Below are positions 44,804-53,936 of a stretch of DNA of 64,000 nt, piece by piece. The notes beneath the pieces are model-generated. The model was not told the DNA's origin and did no database searches. It saw only the letters and a program-made list of their open reading frames with translations. Every line of letters begins with the position of its first letter. Positions within the stretch are counted from its first letter, which is position 1. Source of the stretch: Holophagales bacterium (GTDB taxonomy: Bacteria; Acidobacteriota; Thermoanaerobaculia; UBA5066). A program made the translations under genes and the position numbers. Location: positions 62,001-126,000 of the forward strand of contig JADJVF010000015.1 of the NCBI GenBank assembly GCA_016716705.1. The letters are read 5' to 3'.

Positions 44804-46071
44804 CCGGCCGCCTCCCTCCCCTTTCCCGCGACGTGGGCGACGAGATCGGAAGGATCGGAGCGGTCGACGTCCTCGTGGGGATCCCGTCGTTCAACAACGA
44901 ACGGACGATCGGGCACGTCGTCAGGGCCGTCGTGGCGGGCCTGGCGCGTCACTTCCCCGACGCGAAGGCGGTCCTCGTCAACTCCGACGGCGGTTCGACC
45001 GACCGGACACGGGAGATCGTCGAGCGGACCGAGGTGGGGAATCTGGCAGAGATCCTCGTCGACGCGGTTCCGTCGGGCTCGACGGCGAAGATCGTCACGC
45101 CATACCAGGGAATCCCGGGAAAGGGGAGCGCGTTTCGGACGATCTTCCGCATCGCCGCCGAGCTCCGGGCGAAGGCCTGCTGCGTTCTCGACAGCGACCT
45201 GCGAAGCATCACCCCGGAGTGGATCGAGCTCCTTCTGGAGCCGGTCGTGAGGCACGGGTACGAGTTCGTGGCGCCGCTCTACGCCCGGCATCGTTACGAC
45301 GGCACGATCACGAACACCATCGTCTACCCGCTCACGCGCGCCCTCTACGGAAAGCGGATCCGGCAGCCGATCGGAGGCGACTTCGGGTTCTCGGGCGACC
45401 TCGCGGCCCACTTCCTCGAGTTCGAGGACTGGGAGGGGGCCGTCGCGCAGTTCGGGATCGACATCTTCATGACGACGACGGCCCTCGCCGAGGGACGCAG
45501 GGTGGCGCAGTCGTTCCTCGGCGCGAAGATCCACGACCCGAAGGACCCCGGCTCCGACCTGTCGCCGATGATGGTCCAGGTCGTCTCGACGCTCTTCTCG
45601 CTCATGGAGCGCCACGAGAGAGCCTGGCGGGGCATCTCGGGCTCGGAACCGGTTCCGGTCTTCGGCTTTCCCTACGCCGTGGGGCTCGAGCCGGTGCCGG
45701 TGAAGCTCGACCGGCTCCTGGCGCAGTACCGCCAGGCGGCGCACGACCTGCCGCCGATCTGGGAATCGTTCCTCTCACCCACTTCGCTCGCAGCCATACG
45801 AGAGGCGGCGCACGCTCCCGCGGTCGCCCTCGGAGACGAAGCGTGGGTGCGGATCATCGCCGAGTCCGCGGCCGGATTTCACCGGAAGGCGCTTCCGCCC
45901 TCCACGCTCATCCGCTCGCTCGTTCCGCTCTACCTCGGGAAGGTGGCGACCTTCGTCGCCGAGACGGAGGCAGGCTCGGCCGAAGAGGCCGAGGCCCGCC
46001 TGGGCGAGCTCGCCCTCGCCTACGAGCGCGGAAAGAGCACGTTCGAAACCCTGTGGGGCTCGGCCCCCTGA
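44800..46071 (+). CDS. GT2/GT81-like glycosyltransferase (probable glycosyl-3-phosphoglycerate synthase)
   Basis: A 423-residue GT-A-fold transferase. The N-terminal core has VGIPSFNNERTIGHVVRAV, VNSDGGSTDRTREI, GKGSAFRTIF and the metal-binding VLDSDLRSITPEW (DxD). A later QPIGGDFGFSGDLAAHFLE is typical of GT81-like enzymes. The C-terminal 130 residues are helical. It starts at GTG 44800, coupled to the HAD phosphatase. Together they would make glucosylglycerate or mannosylglycerate, an osmolyte; the sugar and the acceptor are inferred from the neighbour, not shown by the motif. Confidence 0.72.
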   Translation: MTGRLPPLSRDVGDEIGRIGAVDVLVGIPSFNNERTIGHVVRAVVAGLARHFPDAKAVLVNSDGGSTDRTREIVERTEVGNLAEILVDAVPSGSTAKIVTPYQGIPGKGSAFRTIFRIAAELRAKACCVLDSDLRSITPEWIELLLEPVVRHGYEFVAPLYARHRYDGTITNTIVYPLTRALYGKRIRQPIGGDFGFSGDLAAHFLEFEDWEGAVAQFGIDIFMTTTALAEGRRVAQSFLGAKIHDPKDPGSDLSPMMVQVVSTLFSLMERHERAWRGISGSEPVPVFGFPYAVGLEPVPVKLDRLLAQYRQAAHDLPPIWESFLSPTSLAAIREAAHAPAVALGDEAWVRIIAESAAGFHRKALPPSTLIRSLVPLYLGKVATFVAETEAGSAEEAEARLGELALAYERGKSTFETLWGSAP

Positions 46072-46082
46072 CGGAGACGACG

Positions 46083-46781
46083 ATGGGAAGAAACCTCGGC
46101 CAGCAGATCGCTCTCGCCTTCGAACGCCTCCTCGACGCCTTCGTCTCGGTCGTGCCGGCAGTGCTCGTCCTCCTCGCCGCGCTGCTCGTCGGCGTCCTGA
46201 CGGGGCTCCTCCTGAGGACGATCCTGAGGCTCGCAATCCGCCTCCGCCGGAGGGTCCACGGAGAGGAGCTCTCCTCCTCGCGCCAGCTCCTCCGCGCCGC
46301 GGGGTTCCGGGCAGACCCCGAGCTCGTCGCGGGGACGGTCTCCTTCTGGACGGCGGTCGTCGTGGCGCTCGCCGTCGGCGTCAACGCTCTCGAGCCGGGC
46401 GCCCTCCGCAACGTCCTCTCCGAGGCGGTCGGTTTCCTGCCGCGCCTCCTCGGCGCCGTGCTCCTCGCCGTCGTCGGCCTCGGCATCGGGGCGCTCGTGA
46501 GGCGCAGCGTCCTCCTCGGCGCCGTGAACGCCGGGCTCCCCTGGGCCCGGGCGGGTGCGCGCGCCGCCTACTTCCTGGTCGTCGCGTCTTTCGCGGCGGC
46601 GGCGCTCGACCACCTCGGCGTCGGTCGCTCGATCCTCGTCGCGGCCTTCTCCATCGGCGGCGGAGCGCTCGCCCTCACGCTCGCCCTCGCCTTCGGCCTT
46701 GGCGCGAGAGACCTGGCGCGCGGCTGGCTCGAGAAGAAGCTGCGCGCCGAGGAGGAGGACTCGGGGATCCGGCACGTCTGA
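46083..46781 (+). CDS. MscS-like / conserved TM-helix membrane protein
   Basis: A 232-residue protein with five or six hydrophobic helices. The first (PAVLVLLAALLVGVLTGLLL) and the later FLPRLLGAVLLAVVGLGIGA and IGGGALALTLALAFGLGARD segments resemble the 'conserved TM helix' repeats found before MscS channels. No MscS beta domain follows, so it is only a partial match. It begins 12 bp after the glycosyltransferase, so an osmotic-stress role with it is reasonable. Confidence 0.65.
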   Translation: MGRNLGQQIALAFERLLDAFVSVVPAVLVLLAALLVGVLTGLLLRTILRLAIRLRRRVHGEELSSSRQLLRAAGFRADPELVAGTVSFWTAVVVALAVGVNALEPGALRNVLSEAVGFLPRLLGAVLLAVVGLGIGALVRRSVLLGAVNAGLPWARAGARAAYFLVVASFAAAALDHLGVGRSILVAAFSIGGGALALTLALAFGLGARDLARGWLEKKLRAEEEDSGIRHV

Positions 46782-46898
46782 CCCGGCACCTGCCCGAAGC
46801 CGCACCCCGGCCACCGGCCGCTCGTTGTGGGGGAGCCCGGATCCGTCTATTCTCGAATGGCCGGCCCGCAAAGTCCTGCGCCGCAGGAGGTCATCTCC

Positions 46899-48230
46899 AT
46901 GGCGGAACACCTTTCTCCACCAGTGGAGGTTCCTCGGCAAGCGGACTCCGGAGGCTCGATACCGCCCGGCCTCTCCGATACCGGCAAGCTCCGGATCCTG
47001 ACGTCCCGCGAGATCGATGCGGCGAGGAGCGAAACGGCGAGGACGCAGGAGGCGCTGAAGGAGAGCGAGGCGCGCTTCCGGGCCCTCTTCGAGAACAGCC
47101 CGAACGGCATCTTCATCACCGACCCGGACACGCTCGAGATCCTCGACTGCAACCCGCGCGCCTGCGAGATGAACGGCTACACGCGCGAGGAGCTCCTCGG
47201 CCGGAGCATCGACCTCCTCCACCCCGACGAGGTCCGCGATCGGACGGCGGGCGACCGCGACTCCCGCGTCCGATTCGTCGAGCAGCTCCGGGCCGAGGGG
47301 GCGGTGACCGTCGAGACGGTCCACCGGCGAAAGGACGGCTCGCTCTTTCCCATGGAGACGTCGATGAGCGTCCTGGAGCTCGGAGGCCGCGCCGTCGTGA
47401 TCGGAATCGACCGCGACATCACGCCGAGGAAGAAGGCGGAGGCCGAGCTCGCGAGATACCGGGAGGGGCTCGAGGGGCTCGTCGCGTCGCGGACCGCCGA
47501 GCTCGCAATCGAGAGGGACCGGGCCAAGGCGGCGGACCAGCTCAAGTCCGCCTTCCTCGCGACGATGTCCCACGAGCTCCGGACGCCGCTCAACTCGATC
47601 ATCGGCTTCACCGGCGTCCTCCTGAAGGGCTTCGTCGGCCCGCTCAACGAAGAGCAGTCGAAGCAGCTCGGCATGGTGAAGTCGAGCGCCCACCACCTCC
47701 TCGCGCTCATCAACGACGTCCTCGACCTCTCCAAGATCGAGGCGGGCCAGCTCCAGGTCGCCCTCGCGCCGTTCGAGCTGAGGGACGCCGTCGAGCAGTG
47801 CGTCCGCTCCCTCGCCCCTGCCGCCGAGCGGAAGGGGCTCGCGATCTCGGTGGTCGTCGAGACCGGCGTCGGGAGGGTCGTCAGCGACCGGCGCCGCGTC
47901 GAGCAGGTTCTCCTCAACCTCCTCAGCAACGCGGTGAAGTTCACCGAGTCGGGGAACGTCTCCGTCCGGTGCGGGCGCCAGGGGCCGTGGATCGTCACGA
48001 GCGTCCGCGATACCGGAATCGGCATTCCAGCGGGAGAGATCCCGAGACTCTTCCGTCCGTTCCAGCAACTCGAGTCGGGACTCACCCGACGCTTCGAGGG
48101 GACCGGGCTCGGCCTCTCCATCTGCCGCCGGCTCCTCGACCTCCTCGGGGGCGACATCGCCGCCGAGAGCGTGCCGGGCTCGGGGAGCACGTTCACTTTC
48201 CGCATTCCCGCGGCTCCGGAGCCGGCCTGA
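46899..48230 (+). CDS. PAS-domain sensor histidine kinase
   Basis: A 443-residue soluble kinase. AGGAGGTCATCTCC before ATG 46899 sets the start. Residues about 55-190 form a PAS domain (RFRALFENSPNGIFITDPDT). A coiled-coil linker leads to HisKA with the phospho-acceptor His in FLATMSHELRTPLNSIIG and an HATPase domain (NLLSNAVKFTESGN, VRDTGIGIPAGEI, GTGLGLSICRRLLDLLGG). No membrane segment is seen. It is followed after 16 bp by a stand-alone receiver. Confidence 0.93.
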   Translation: MAEHLSPPVEVPRQADSGGSIPPGLSDTGKLRILTSREIDAARSETARTQEALKESEARFRALFENSPNGIFITDPDTLEILDCNPRACEMNGYTREELLGRSIDLLHPDEVRDRTAGDRDSRVRFVEQLRAEGAVTVETVHRRKDGSLFPMETSMSVLELGGRAVVIGIDRDITPRKKAEAELARYREGLEGLVASRTAELAIERDRAKAADQLKSAFLATMSHELRTPLNSIIGFTGVLLKGFVGPLNEEQSKQLGMVKSSAHHLLALINDVLDLSKIEAGQLQVALAPFELRDAVEQCVRSLAPAAERKGLAISVVVETGVGRVVSDRRRVEQVLLNLLSNAVKFTESGNVSVRCGRQGPWIVTSVRDTGIGIPAGEIPRLFRPFQQLESGLTRRFEGTGLGLSICRRLLDLLGGDIAAESVPGSGSTFTFRIPAAPEPA

Positions 48231-48246
48231 CGCGAATGGAGGAACG

Positions 48247-48627
48247 ATGAAAGGCAAGGTCCTCGTCGTCGAGGACAACGAGCAGAACCTCTACCTCGTC
48301 CGGTTCCTTCTCGAAGGGGCCGGGTGGAAAGTCGTGGCGGCGCCCGACGGGCCGCGCGGTATCGAGGAAGCACGGCGGGAGGGATTCGCGCTGGTCCTTC
48401 TCGACATCCAGCTCCCCGGAATGGACGGGCACGCCGTCGCCCGCGAGCTTCGGAGGCTCGAGACGCTCGCAGGGACCCCGATCATCGCCGTCACCTCGTA
48501 CGCCATGGTCGGCGACCGCGAGCGGTGCCTGGAAGCCGGCTGCACGGGATACCTCGAGAAACCGATCAACCCCGAGACGTTCCTCGAGGAGATCGAACGT
48601 TACGTCCGGGCGGAGCTTCTGCCGTGA
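48247..48627 (+). CDS. Single-domain response regulator (DivK-like)
   Basis: A 126-residue CheY-type receiver. The acidic pocket is VVEDNEQN, the phosphorylated Asp is in LVLLDIQLPGMDGH, and the switch Thr/Lys are in AVTSYAM and YLEKPIN. GGAGGAACG precedes ATG. No output domain is present, so it must act through a protein partner. Its stop overlaps the following hybrid kinase (GTGA). Confidence 0.93.
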   Translation: MKGKVLVVEDNEQNLYLVRFLLEGAGWKVVAAPDGPRGIEEARREGFALVLLDIQLPGMDGHAVARELRRLETLAGTPIIAVTSYAMVGDRERCLEAGCTGYLEKPINPETFLEEIERYVRAELLP

Positions 48628-50204
48628 CTCGCATCCTCGTCGTCGACGACGAAGCGCAGAATCGTTACCTGCTCGAGGTCCTGTTCACCAGCGAAGGGCT
48701 CGAGGTCGAGTGGGCCTCGAACGGCCGGGAGGCCCTCGTCGCGGCCCGGAGGCGATCGCCCGACCTCGTCATCTCCGACATCCTCATGCCCGAGATGGAC
48801 GGCTTCCTCCTCTGCCGGGAGATGAAGGCGGACGCCGCCCTGCGGCGCATCCCGTTCGTCTTCTACACGGCGACCTACACCGACGCGGAGGATGAGAGGG
48901 TCGCCCTGGAAGCGGGCGGCGACCTCTTCCTCCGCAAACCGGCCGAGCCCGACGTGCTTCTCGCCGAGGTCCGCAGGCTCCTCGGCGCCGGGGAGGCCGG
49001 AGAGCGGATTGATCGCGAGTCGGATCTGGCTGCGGAGGTCGCATTCCTCCGCCAGCACGACCGGGTGCAGGCGAAGAAGCTCGACAAGAGGCACCACGAG
49101 CTCCAGGAGAGCGAGGATAGATACCGGAGCTACTTCCGGGGTTCCCCCGTCTCGATCCTCGTCGCCGAAGAGGACGGACGACTCGTCGACGTGAACCCGG
49201 CCGCCTGCCGCCTCTCGGGCTACGCCGCTGCGGAGCTCCTCGGCGCGAACCTCTCACTCCTCCTCGGCGAGGGCGGGCCCGACGAGCCTCTGCGTCTCGT
49301 TGCCGAGCCCGGCCTCGAGGCGGGCCGATCCTCTTCCTGGACCCTCCGGCGGAAGGACGGCGTCCGGCGCAACGTCGCCCTCACCGCGATCCGCCTCGAC
49401 GACGACCGGATCCTCGCGTTCTGCGAGGACGTGACCGAACGCAGCCGCGCCGAGGAGGCCATGCAGCGCGCGAACGCCGACCTCGAGAAGCGCGTCCTCG
49501 AGAGGACCGAGCAGCTCGAGCGCGCGAACCGCGAGCTGGAGGCTTTCACCACGTCCGTTTCGCACGACCTCCGCGAGCCGCTCGTGGCGCTCGAGGGCTA
49601 CTCGCGGCTCCTCGAGCAGGGGTCGGCGGACCGCCTCGACGCGGAGAGCCGGCAGAACATCGACGGCATCCGACGGAACGCCCGCCAGATGTCCGACCTC
49701 GTCTCCAGCCTCCTCGCCCTCTCGAAAGCGGGCCAGCAGGAGCTTCAGGTCGGCCCGATCGACATGCAGCGGCTGGCCGGGAAGGTGGTCGAGGAGGTCG
49801 TGACGGAGGCGGAGCGCCGGAACACCGACGTCACCCTCCACCCGCTGCCGGCCGCCGAGGGAGACGTACGCCTCGTTCGCCAGGTCTTCGCGCACCTCGT
49901 CGGAAACGCCTTGAAGTTCAGCTCGAGGAAACCACGGAGGACGATCGAGATCGGGTCGAGGCAGGTTGGCTCCGATACGGCCTGGTTCGTGCGCGACGAC
50001 GGCATCGGGTTCGAGCCCGGGGAGGCGAACAGGATCTTCGGCGTCTTCGAACGCCTCCACCACGACCGCGCCTTCGAAGGGACGGGAATCGGCCTCGCCC
50101 TCGTCCGCCGGATCGTCGAGCGCCACGGGGGGCGCGTCTGGGCCGAAGGCTCGCCCGGCGCCGGCGCAACGTTCTGGTTCACGCTCGGAAGCCCCGGCGG
50201 CTGA
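48624..50204 (+). CDS. Receiver-PAS-histidine kinase
   Basis: A 526-residue protein: receiver (about 1-120; VVDDEAQN, LVISDILMPEMDGF, LRKPAEP), PAS (about 165-285; GSPVSILVAEEDGRLVDVNP), coiled coil, HisKA (FTTSVSHDLREPLVALEGY) and HATPase (HLVGNALKFSSRK, VRDDGIGFEPGE, GTGIGLALVRRIVERHGG). The order is that of bacteriophytochrome-like kinases without a chromophore domain. GTG 48624 couples it to the preceding receiver. With the upstream kinase it forms a three-gene phosphorelay with no DNA-binding output nearby. Confidence 0.92.
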   Translation: MTRILVVDDEAQNRYLLEVLFTSEGLEVEWASNGREALVAARRRSPDLVISDILMPEMDGFLLCREMKADAALRRIPFVFYTATYTDAEDERVALEAGGDLFLRKPAEPDVLLAEVRRLLGAGEAGERIDRESDLAAEVAFLRQHDRVQAKKLDKRHHELQESEDRYRSYFRGSPVSILVAEEDGRLVDVNPAACRLSGYAAAELLGANLSLLLGEGGPDEPLRLVAEPGLEAGRSSSWTLRRKDGVRRNVALTAIRLDDDRILAFCEDVTERSRAEEAMQRANADLEKRVLERTEQLERANRELEAFTTSVSHDLREPLVALEGYSRLLEQGSADRLDAESRQNIDGIRRNARQMSDLVSSLLALSKAGQQELQVGPIDMQRLAGKVVEEVVTEAERRNTDVTLHPLPAAEGDVRLVRQVFAHLVGNALKFSSRKPRRTIEIGSRQVGSDTAWFVRDDGIGFEPGEANRIFGVFERLHHDRAFEGTGIGLALVRRIVERHGGRVWAEGSPGAGATFWFTLGSPGG

Positions 50205-50238
50205 TACCGCTGCCTCCGGTCTCCAGCCCCTCCCGCCC

Positions 50239-50724
50239 TCACCCCTTCAGGAGCTTCTCGACGTCCTTCTCGAGGCTCTCCGGAGTGTCGTTCGGGGCAA
50301 ACCTCGTGACGGATTTCCCGCTCGCGTCGACCAGGAACTTCGTGAAGTTCCACTTGATCGCCTCGGTCCCGAGGAGACCCGGGGCGGCCTTCTTGAGGTG
50401 CTGGTAGAGGGGGTGGGTGCCCGCGCCGTTGACCTCGACCTTCGCGAACATCGGGAAGGTGACGTCGTACTTCAGCGAGCAGAAGCTCCTGATCTCCTCC
50501 TCGTTCCCCGGCTCCTGGTGCCCGAACTGGTCACACGGGAAGCCGAGGACGACGAAACCCCTGTCCTTGTACTTGCGGTACAGCGCCTCGAGGCCCGTGT
50601 ACTGGGGTGTGAAGCCGCACTTGCTCGCGACGTTCACGACGAGAAGCGTCTTCCCGGCATACGCCGAGAGCTTCTGCGCCTTCCCGTCGATCGTCGTGAC
50701 CTCGATGTCGTGGAGCGTGCTCAT
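50239..50724 (-). CDS. Glutathione peroxidase-family thiol peroxidase
   Basis: A 161-residue peroxidase. The catalytic Cys is in VASKCGFTPQY (Cys, not Sec), with Gln in GFPCDQFG and Trp/Asn in KWNFTKFL completing the tetrad. Cys-GPx enzymes generally use thioredoxin. No signal peptide is visible. It may share a transcript with the CDGSH-protein gene 72 bp upstream on the same strand. Confidence 0.93.
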   Translation of the reverse strand: MSTLHDIEVTTIDGKAQKLSAYAGKTLLVVNVASKCGFTPQYTGLEALYRKYKDRGFVVLGFPCDQFGHQEPGNEEEIRSFCSLKYDVTFPMFAKVEVNGAGTHPLYQHLKKAAPGLLGTEAIKWNFTKFLVDASGKSVTRFAPNDTPESLEKDVEKLLKG

Positions 50725-50795
50725 GTGATCTCTCCGTCAGGCCACTGTACGACACGGCCAGCCCGGACGGATCCCCGTGGCGAGGCGAACCGGTC

Positions 50796-51038
50796 CTACG
50801 GCAGCGTCTTGTGCGTTCCGTCGCAGAGGGGTGGCTTGCCCGCGTGCTTGCACTGGCAGAGCCAGGCATCCCCGGACTGCTCCGCCTTCCACACCAGCGG
50901 CGCCATCCCGGTCCCTGCGTGCGCCCCGTTGCAGAAGGGCTGGCTCTTCGACAGACCGCACCGGCACCAGGCATAGGTCCTTCCGGCTTCGAGAGTGACC
51001 TTGATCGGGTTCTTCGCGGCGATCGTCGGCTCCGACAT
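50796..51038 (-). CDS. Small CDGSH-type iron-sulfur protein
   Basis: An 80-residue protein with two CDGSH-like motifs, CRCGLSKSQPFCNGAH and CQCKHAGKPPLCDGTH, each giving the three-Cys, one-His ligand set of a 2Fe-2S cluster. The start ATG 51038 (MSEPTIAAKNPIKV) is preceded by GGAAGGAAGAACC; the frame runs 15 codons further back without a better site. Family members are soluble redox or cluster-transfer proteins. It is divergent from the aldo/keto reductase. Confidence 0.87.
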   Translation of the reverse strand: MSEPTIAAKNPIKVTLEAGRTYAWCRCGLSKSQPFCNGAHAGTGMAPLVWKAEQSGDAWLCQCKHAGKPPLCDGTHKTLP

Positions 51039-51103
51039 GGTTCTTCCTTCCGCTTTCCTCGGTTCGGGTCGTTGCCCCATCATAGGCGTGCAGGAGGTCC
51101 ACG

Positions 51104-52090
51104 ATGGAAACCCGCCCGCTCGGCCGCCAGGGCCTCGTCGTCTCCGCCCAGGGGCTCGGTTGCATGGGAATGTCGGAGTTCTACGCCGGCCGCGACGACG
51201 CGGAGTCGGTCGCTACGATCCACCGCGCCCTGGACCTCGGCATCACGTTCCTCGACACGGCCGACATGTACGGCCCCTGGAAGAACGAGGAGCTCGTGGG
51301 CCGCGCGATCCGGGAGCGGCGCGGCGAGGTCGTCCTCGCGACGAAGTTCGGGAACATGCGCGACGAGAAGGGCGCCTTCCTCGGCGTCAACGGCCGGCCG
51401 GAATACGTCCGCGCCTGCTGCGAGGGATCTCTGAAGCGTCTCGGCGTCGGAACGATCGACCTCTACTACCAGCACCGTGTCGACAAGACCGTCCCGATCG
51501 AGGAGACCGTCGGCGCGATGGCCGAGCTCGTCCGCGAGGGGAAGGTCCGGTACCTCGGCCTCTCGGAGGCCTCCCCTGCGACGCTCCGCCGCGCGCACGC
51601 CGTCCACCCGATCTCGGCGCTGCAGACCGAGTACTCGCTCTGGACGCGCGATCCCGAGGACGGCGTCCTCCCGGCCTGCCGCGAGCTGGGGGTGGGTTTC
51701 GTGGCGTACAGCCCTCTCGGGCGCGGATTCCTCACCGGCCGATTCCGCAGCTTCGAGGACCTCCCCGAGGGTGACTACCGGCGCAATGCCCCGCGCTTCC
51801 AGGGCGAGAACTTCGCGAAGAACCTCGACCTCGTGACGAAGGTCGAGGAGATCGCGAAGGAGAAGGGGTGCACCCCCGCACAGCTCGCCCTCGCGTGGCT
51901 CCACGCGCAGGGAGCCGACGTCGTTCCGATTCCTGGAACGAAGACCCGGGCGCGGCTCGAGGAGAACGCCGGGGCCCTCGGCGTCTCGCTTTCCGCGGGC
52001 GACATCGCCCGCATCGACGCCGTGGCCCCGAAGGGGATCGCGGCGGGGCCGAGATACCCGGAGATGGCGATGAAGGCGATCGACGCCTGA
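51104..52090 (+). CDS. Aldo/keto reductase
   Basis: A 328-residue NADPH-dependent TIM-barrel reductase. Catalytic residues are visible as FLDTADMYGPWKNEELVGRA (Asp, Tyr), ATKFGN (Lys) and LYYQHRVDK (His). The cofactor-binding end is PIPGTKTRARLEENAGA. The opening METRPLGRQGLVVSAQGLGC is typical of the AKR13/YajO-like group. Substrate unknown. ATG 51104 follows AGGAGGTCCACG. Confidence 0.92.
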   Translation: METRPLGRQGLVVSAQGLGCMGMSEFYAGRDDAESVATIHRALDLGITFLDTADMYGPWKNEELVGRAIRERRGEVVLATKFGNMRDEKGAFLGVNGRPEYVRACCEGSLKRLGVGTIDLYYQHRVDKTVPIEETVGAMAELVREGKVRYLGLSEASPATLRRAHAVHPISALQTEYSLWTRDPEDGVLPACRELGVGFVAYSPLGRGFLTGRFRSFEDLPEGDYRRNAPRFQGENFAKNLDLVTKVEEIAKEKGCTPAQLALAWLHAQGADVVPIPGTKTRARLEENAGALGVSLSAGDIARIDAVAPKGIAAGPRYPEMAMKAIDA

Positions 52091-52106
52091 GATCCGGCCT
52101 CCGGCG

Positions 52107-53756
52107 TCAGCTCCTGTGGAGGCTCGCGGGGGCGAGGACCGGCGGTCCGGCCTCGTCGTCGAGACGTTGCCGGTTCGCGGCGCCCTCGTCCTCCAGGAGC
52201 TTGCGCGCCGCGAGGTCCTCGACGATCGCGATGAACGTGTGGGCCCCGCCTTCGGGTCGCCTCACGACCGAGAAGGTCAGCTGCACCCTTCGGACGGACC
52301 CGTCCTTCCGGACGTAGCGCTTCTCCATCGAGCAGCGCTCGGTTTCGCCCGCGACGAGCCGGCGGACGTACTCGAGCTCGGCGGCGAGGTCGTCGGGGTG
52401 GGTGACCGCCCGAACCGTCGTCGCGAGGAGCTCGGCCTCCGAGAAGCCGGTAACCTCGCAGAACCGCTCGTTGACCCGGAGATACCGCCCGGTGGCGTCG
52501 CACTCGGCGATGCCGACGGGGGCGGCCTCGAAGATGGCCCGGAACCGCTGCTCGCTCGCCTGCAGCGCTTCGGCCGAGCGGTGCCGCTCGAGGCGGGCGT
52601 CGGCCTCCACCTCCGGCCAGGCGGCGAGCGCCGCCTTGATGACCGGCTCGTTGATCAGGCCGGCCCGCTCGATGCCGAGCCACGGAAGCGGCTCGAAGGG
52701 ATTGGCGCTCGCCCAGACGACGCAGAGCTGCCCGTCGGCCCCGACGCGACCGATCATGGCCGACCGCGTGACGTGGTGGTTCGGACGCACGCAGAGCTCG
52801 CCCAGCGGGCTCGCCAGGTGGCACCCGACCGCCGCGTCTGCAACCTCGCCAGGCTCGAAGCTGCCGGCTTTCCGGACCGCCTCCGCCCAGAGGCGGACCT
52901 GGGTGTGGGCCGTCGCGATCGGGTCGGAGGTCGAGCGGTGGCTCCCGAAGCGCGCCCGGTAGGCGGCGATGAACTTCCTGTTGGACTCGGTCTTCAGGCT
53001 CTGGAAGTAGCCCCAGCACGCGAGGTGGCCGTGCGCCGAATCCCCGATCGAGAGGAGCTCGGTCTCGGCGACGCTCATCGCGAGCACCGGATACCGGGAC
53101 GGCGAGAGCCGCGCCGCCGCCAGCTGCCGGTAGAACGCGACGTTGCTGTCCCCGTTGATCGTGCTGAAGACGATCAGCGGTCCCGCTTCCTGGAGGCGCT
53201 GGATGACGTCCGAGAAGTCCACGGAGCCGAGCGGGACGAGGGCTTCGCCCCAGACGGTGCCGCCGTGGCTCACGAGGAGCGCCTTCGCCAGCCGGTTGGC
53301 CGTGCGGGGGTAGACGTAGTCCGAGCCGACGAGGAAGAACCTGTTGCCGAGTTCGGCGAGCGCCCAGTCCAGCGCGGGCTCCACCTGCTGATTCAGCGTG
53401 CCCCCCGTGTAGAAGACGTTCGCGGACTCCTCGAGGCCTTCGTACTGGACGGGGTACCAGAGGAGACCCCCGGCGGCTTCGACCTCCCGCCGGACCGCCT
53501 TGCGGGCGGTGGACGTCCAGCAGCCGAAGATCGTGGTGATCCCCTCCGTGGCGAGGAGCCGCCTCGCCTCGCACCCGAACGTCGCCGGCTCGGAGCGCCC
53601 GTCGGCCACGACGGCCTCGAGCGTTCTCCCGAGCAGGCCCCCGCACCCGTTGATCTCCTCTATCGCGAGCCGCGCCGCGTCGACGAGGGGCTTCTCGCTG
53701 TCCGCCATCGTCCCCACCAGCGAGTGCAGGATGCCGATCCTGAAGGCACGGCTCAC
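52107..53756 (-). CDS. Urea/amide-type binding protein fused to a PAS domain, no output domain
   Basis: A 549-residue protein lacking an obvious signal peptide. Residues about 1-375 are a periplasmic-binding-fold sensor like UrtA/AmiC (IGILHSLVGTMADSEKPLVD, GCGGLLGRTLEAVVADGRSEP, IFGCWTSTARKAV, FFLVGSDYVYPRTANRLAKA). From about 400 a PAS/PAC domain follows (FRAIFEAAPVGIAECDATGRYL to MEKRYVRKDGSVRRVQ, in parts). It ends soon after the PAC segment (IVEDLAARKLLEDEGAANRQ) where a kinase or GGDEF domain would normally start. Only 16 bp separate its stop from the convergent aldo/keto reductase. It is either a truncated sensor or one that works through another protein. Confidence 0.85.
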   Translation of the reverse strand: MSRAFRIGILHSLVGTMADSEKPLVDAARLAIEEINGCGGLLGRTLEAVVADGRSEPATFGCEARRLLATEGITTIFGCWTSTARKAVRREVEAAGGLLWYPVQYEGLEESANVFYTGGTLNQQVEPALDWALAELGNRFFLVGSDYVYPRTANRLAKALLVSHGGTVWGEALVPLGSVDFSDVIQRLQEAGPLIVFSTINGDSNVAFYRQLAAARLSPSRYPVLAMSVAETELLSIGDSAHGHLACWGYFQSLKTESNRKFIAAYRARFGSHRSTSDPIATAHTQVRLWAEAVRKAGSFEPGEVADAAVGCHLASPLGELCVRPNHHVTRSAMIGRVGADGQLCVVWASANPFEPLPWLGIERAGLINEPVIKAALAAWPEVEADARLERHRSAEALQASEQRFRAIFEAAPVGIAECDATGRYLRVNERFCEVTGFSEAELLATTVRAVTHPDDLAAELEYVRRLVAGETERCSMEKRYVRKDGSVRRVQLTFSVVRRPEGGAHTFIAIVEDLAARKLLEDEGAANRQRLDDEAGPPVLAPASLHRS

Positions 53757-53936
53757 GAGCGAACCCTCCCCGGCTGCAGGCCCGATCGAGACGATCGTGC
53801 ACTATTGTCCTCCTCGCCGGCTCCGACCGGGTCAAGCACCTTCAGGATCAGCCTTGCCAACCGGGCGCCGGAGTCTCCCGTCCGGCCCGGCCATCCGGTC
53901 GCGAAACCAGAACGTAGTGAGAGGCATCTCAGGAGC

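Noticed and set aside
50239..50724. Glutathione peroxidase as a second selenoprotein
   Set aside because: The catalytic position is an ordinary Cys codon in SKCGFTPQY; no in-frame TGA is present.
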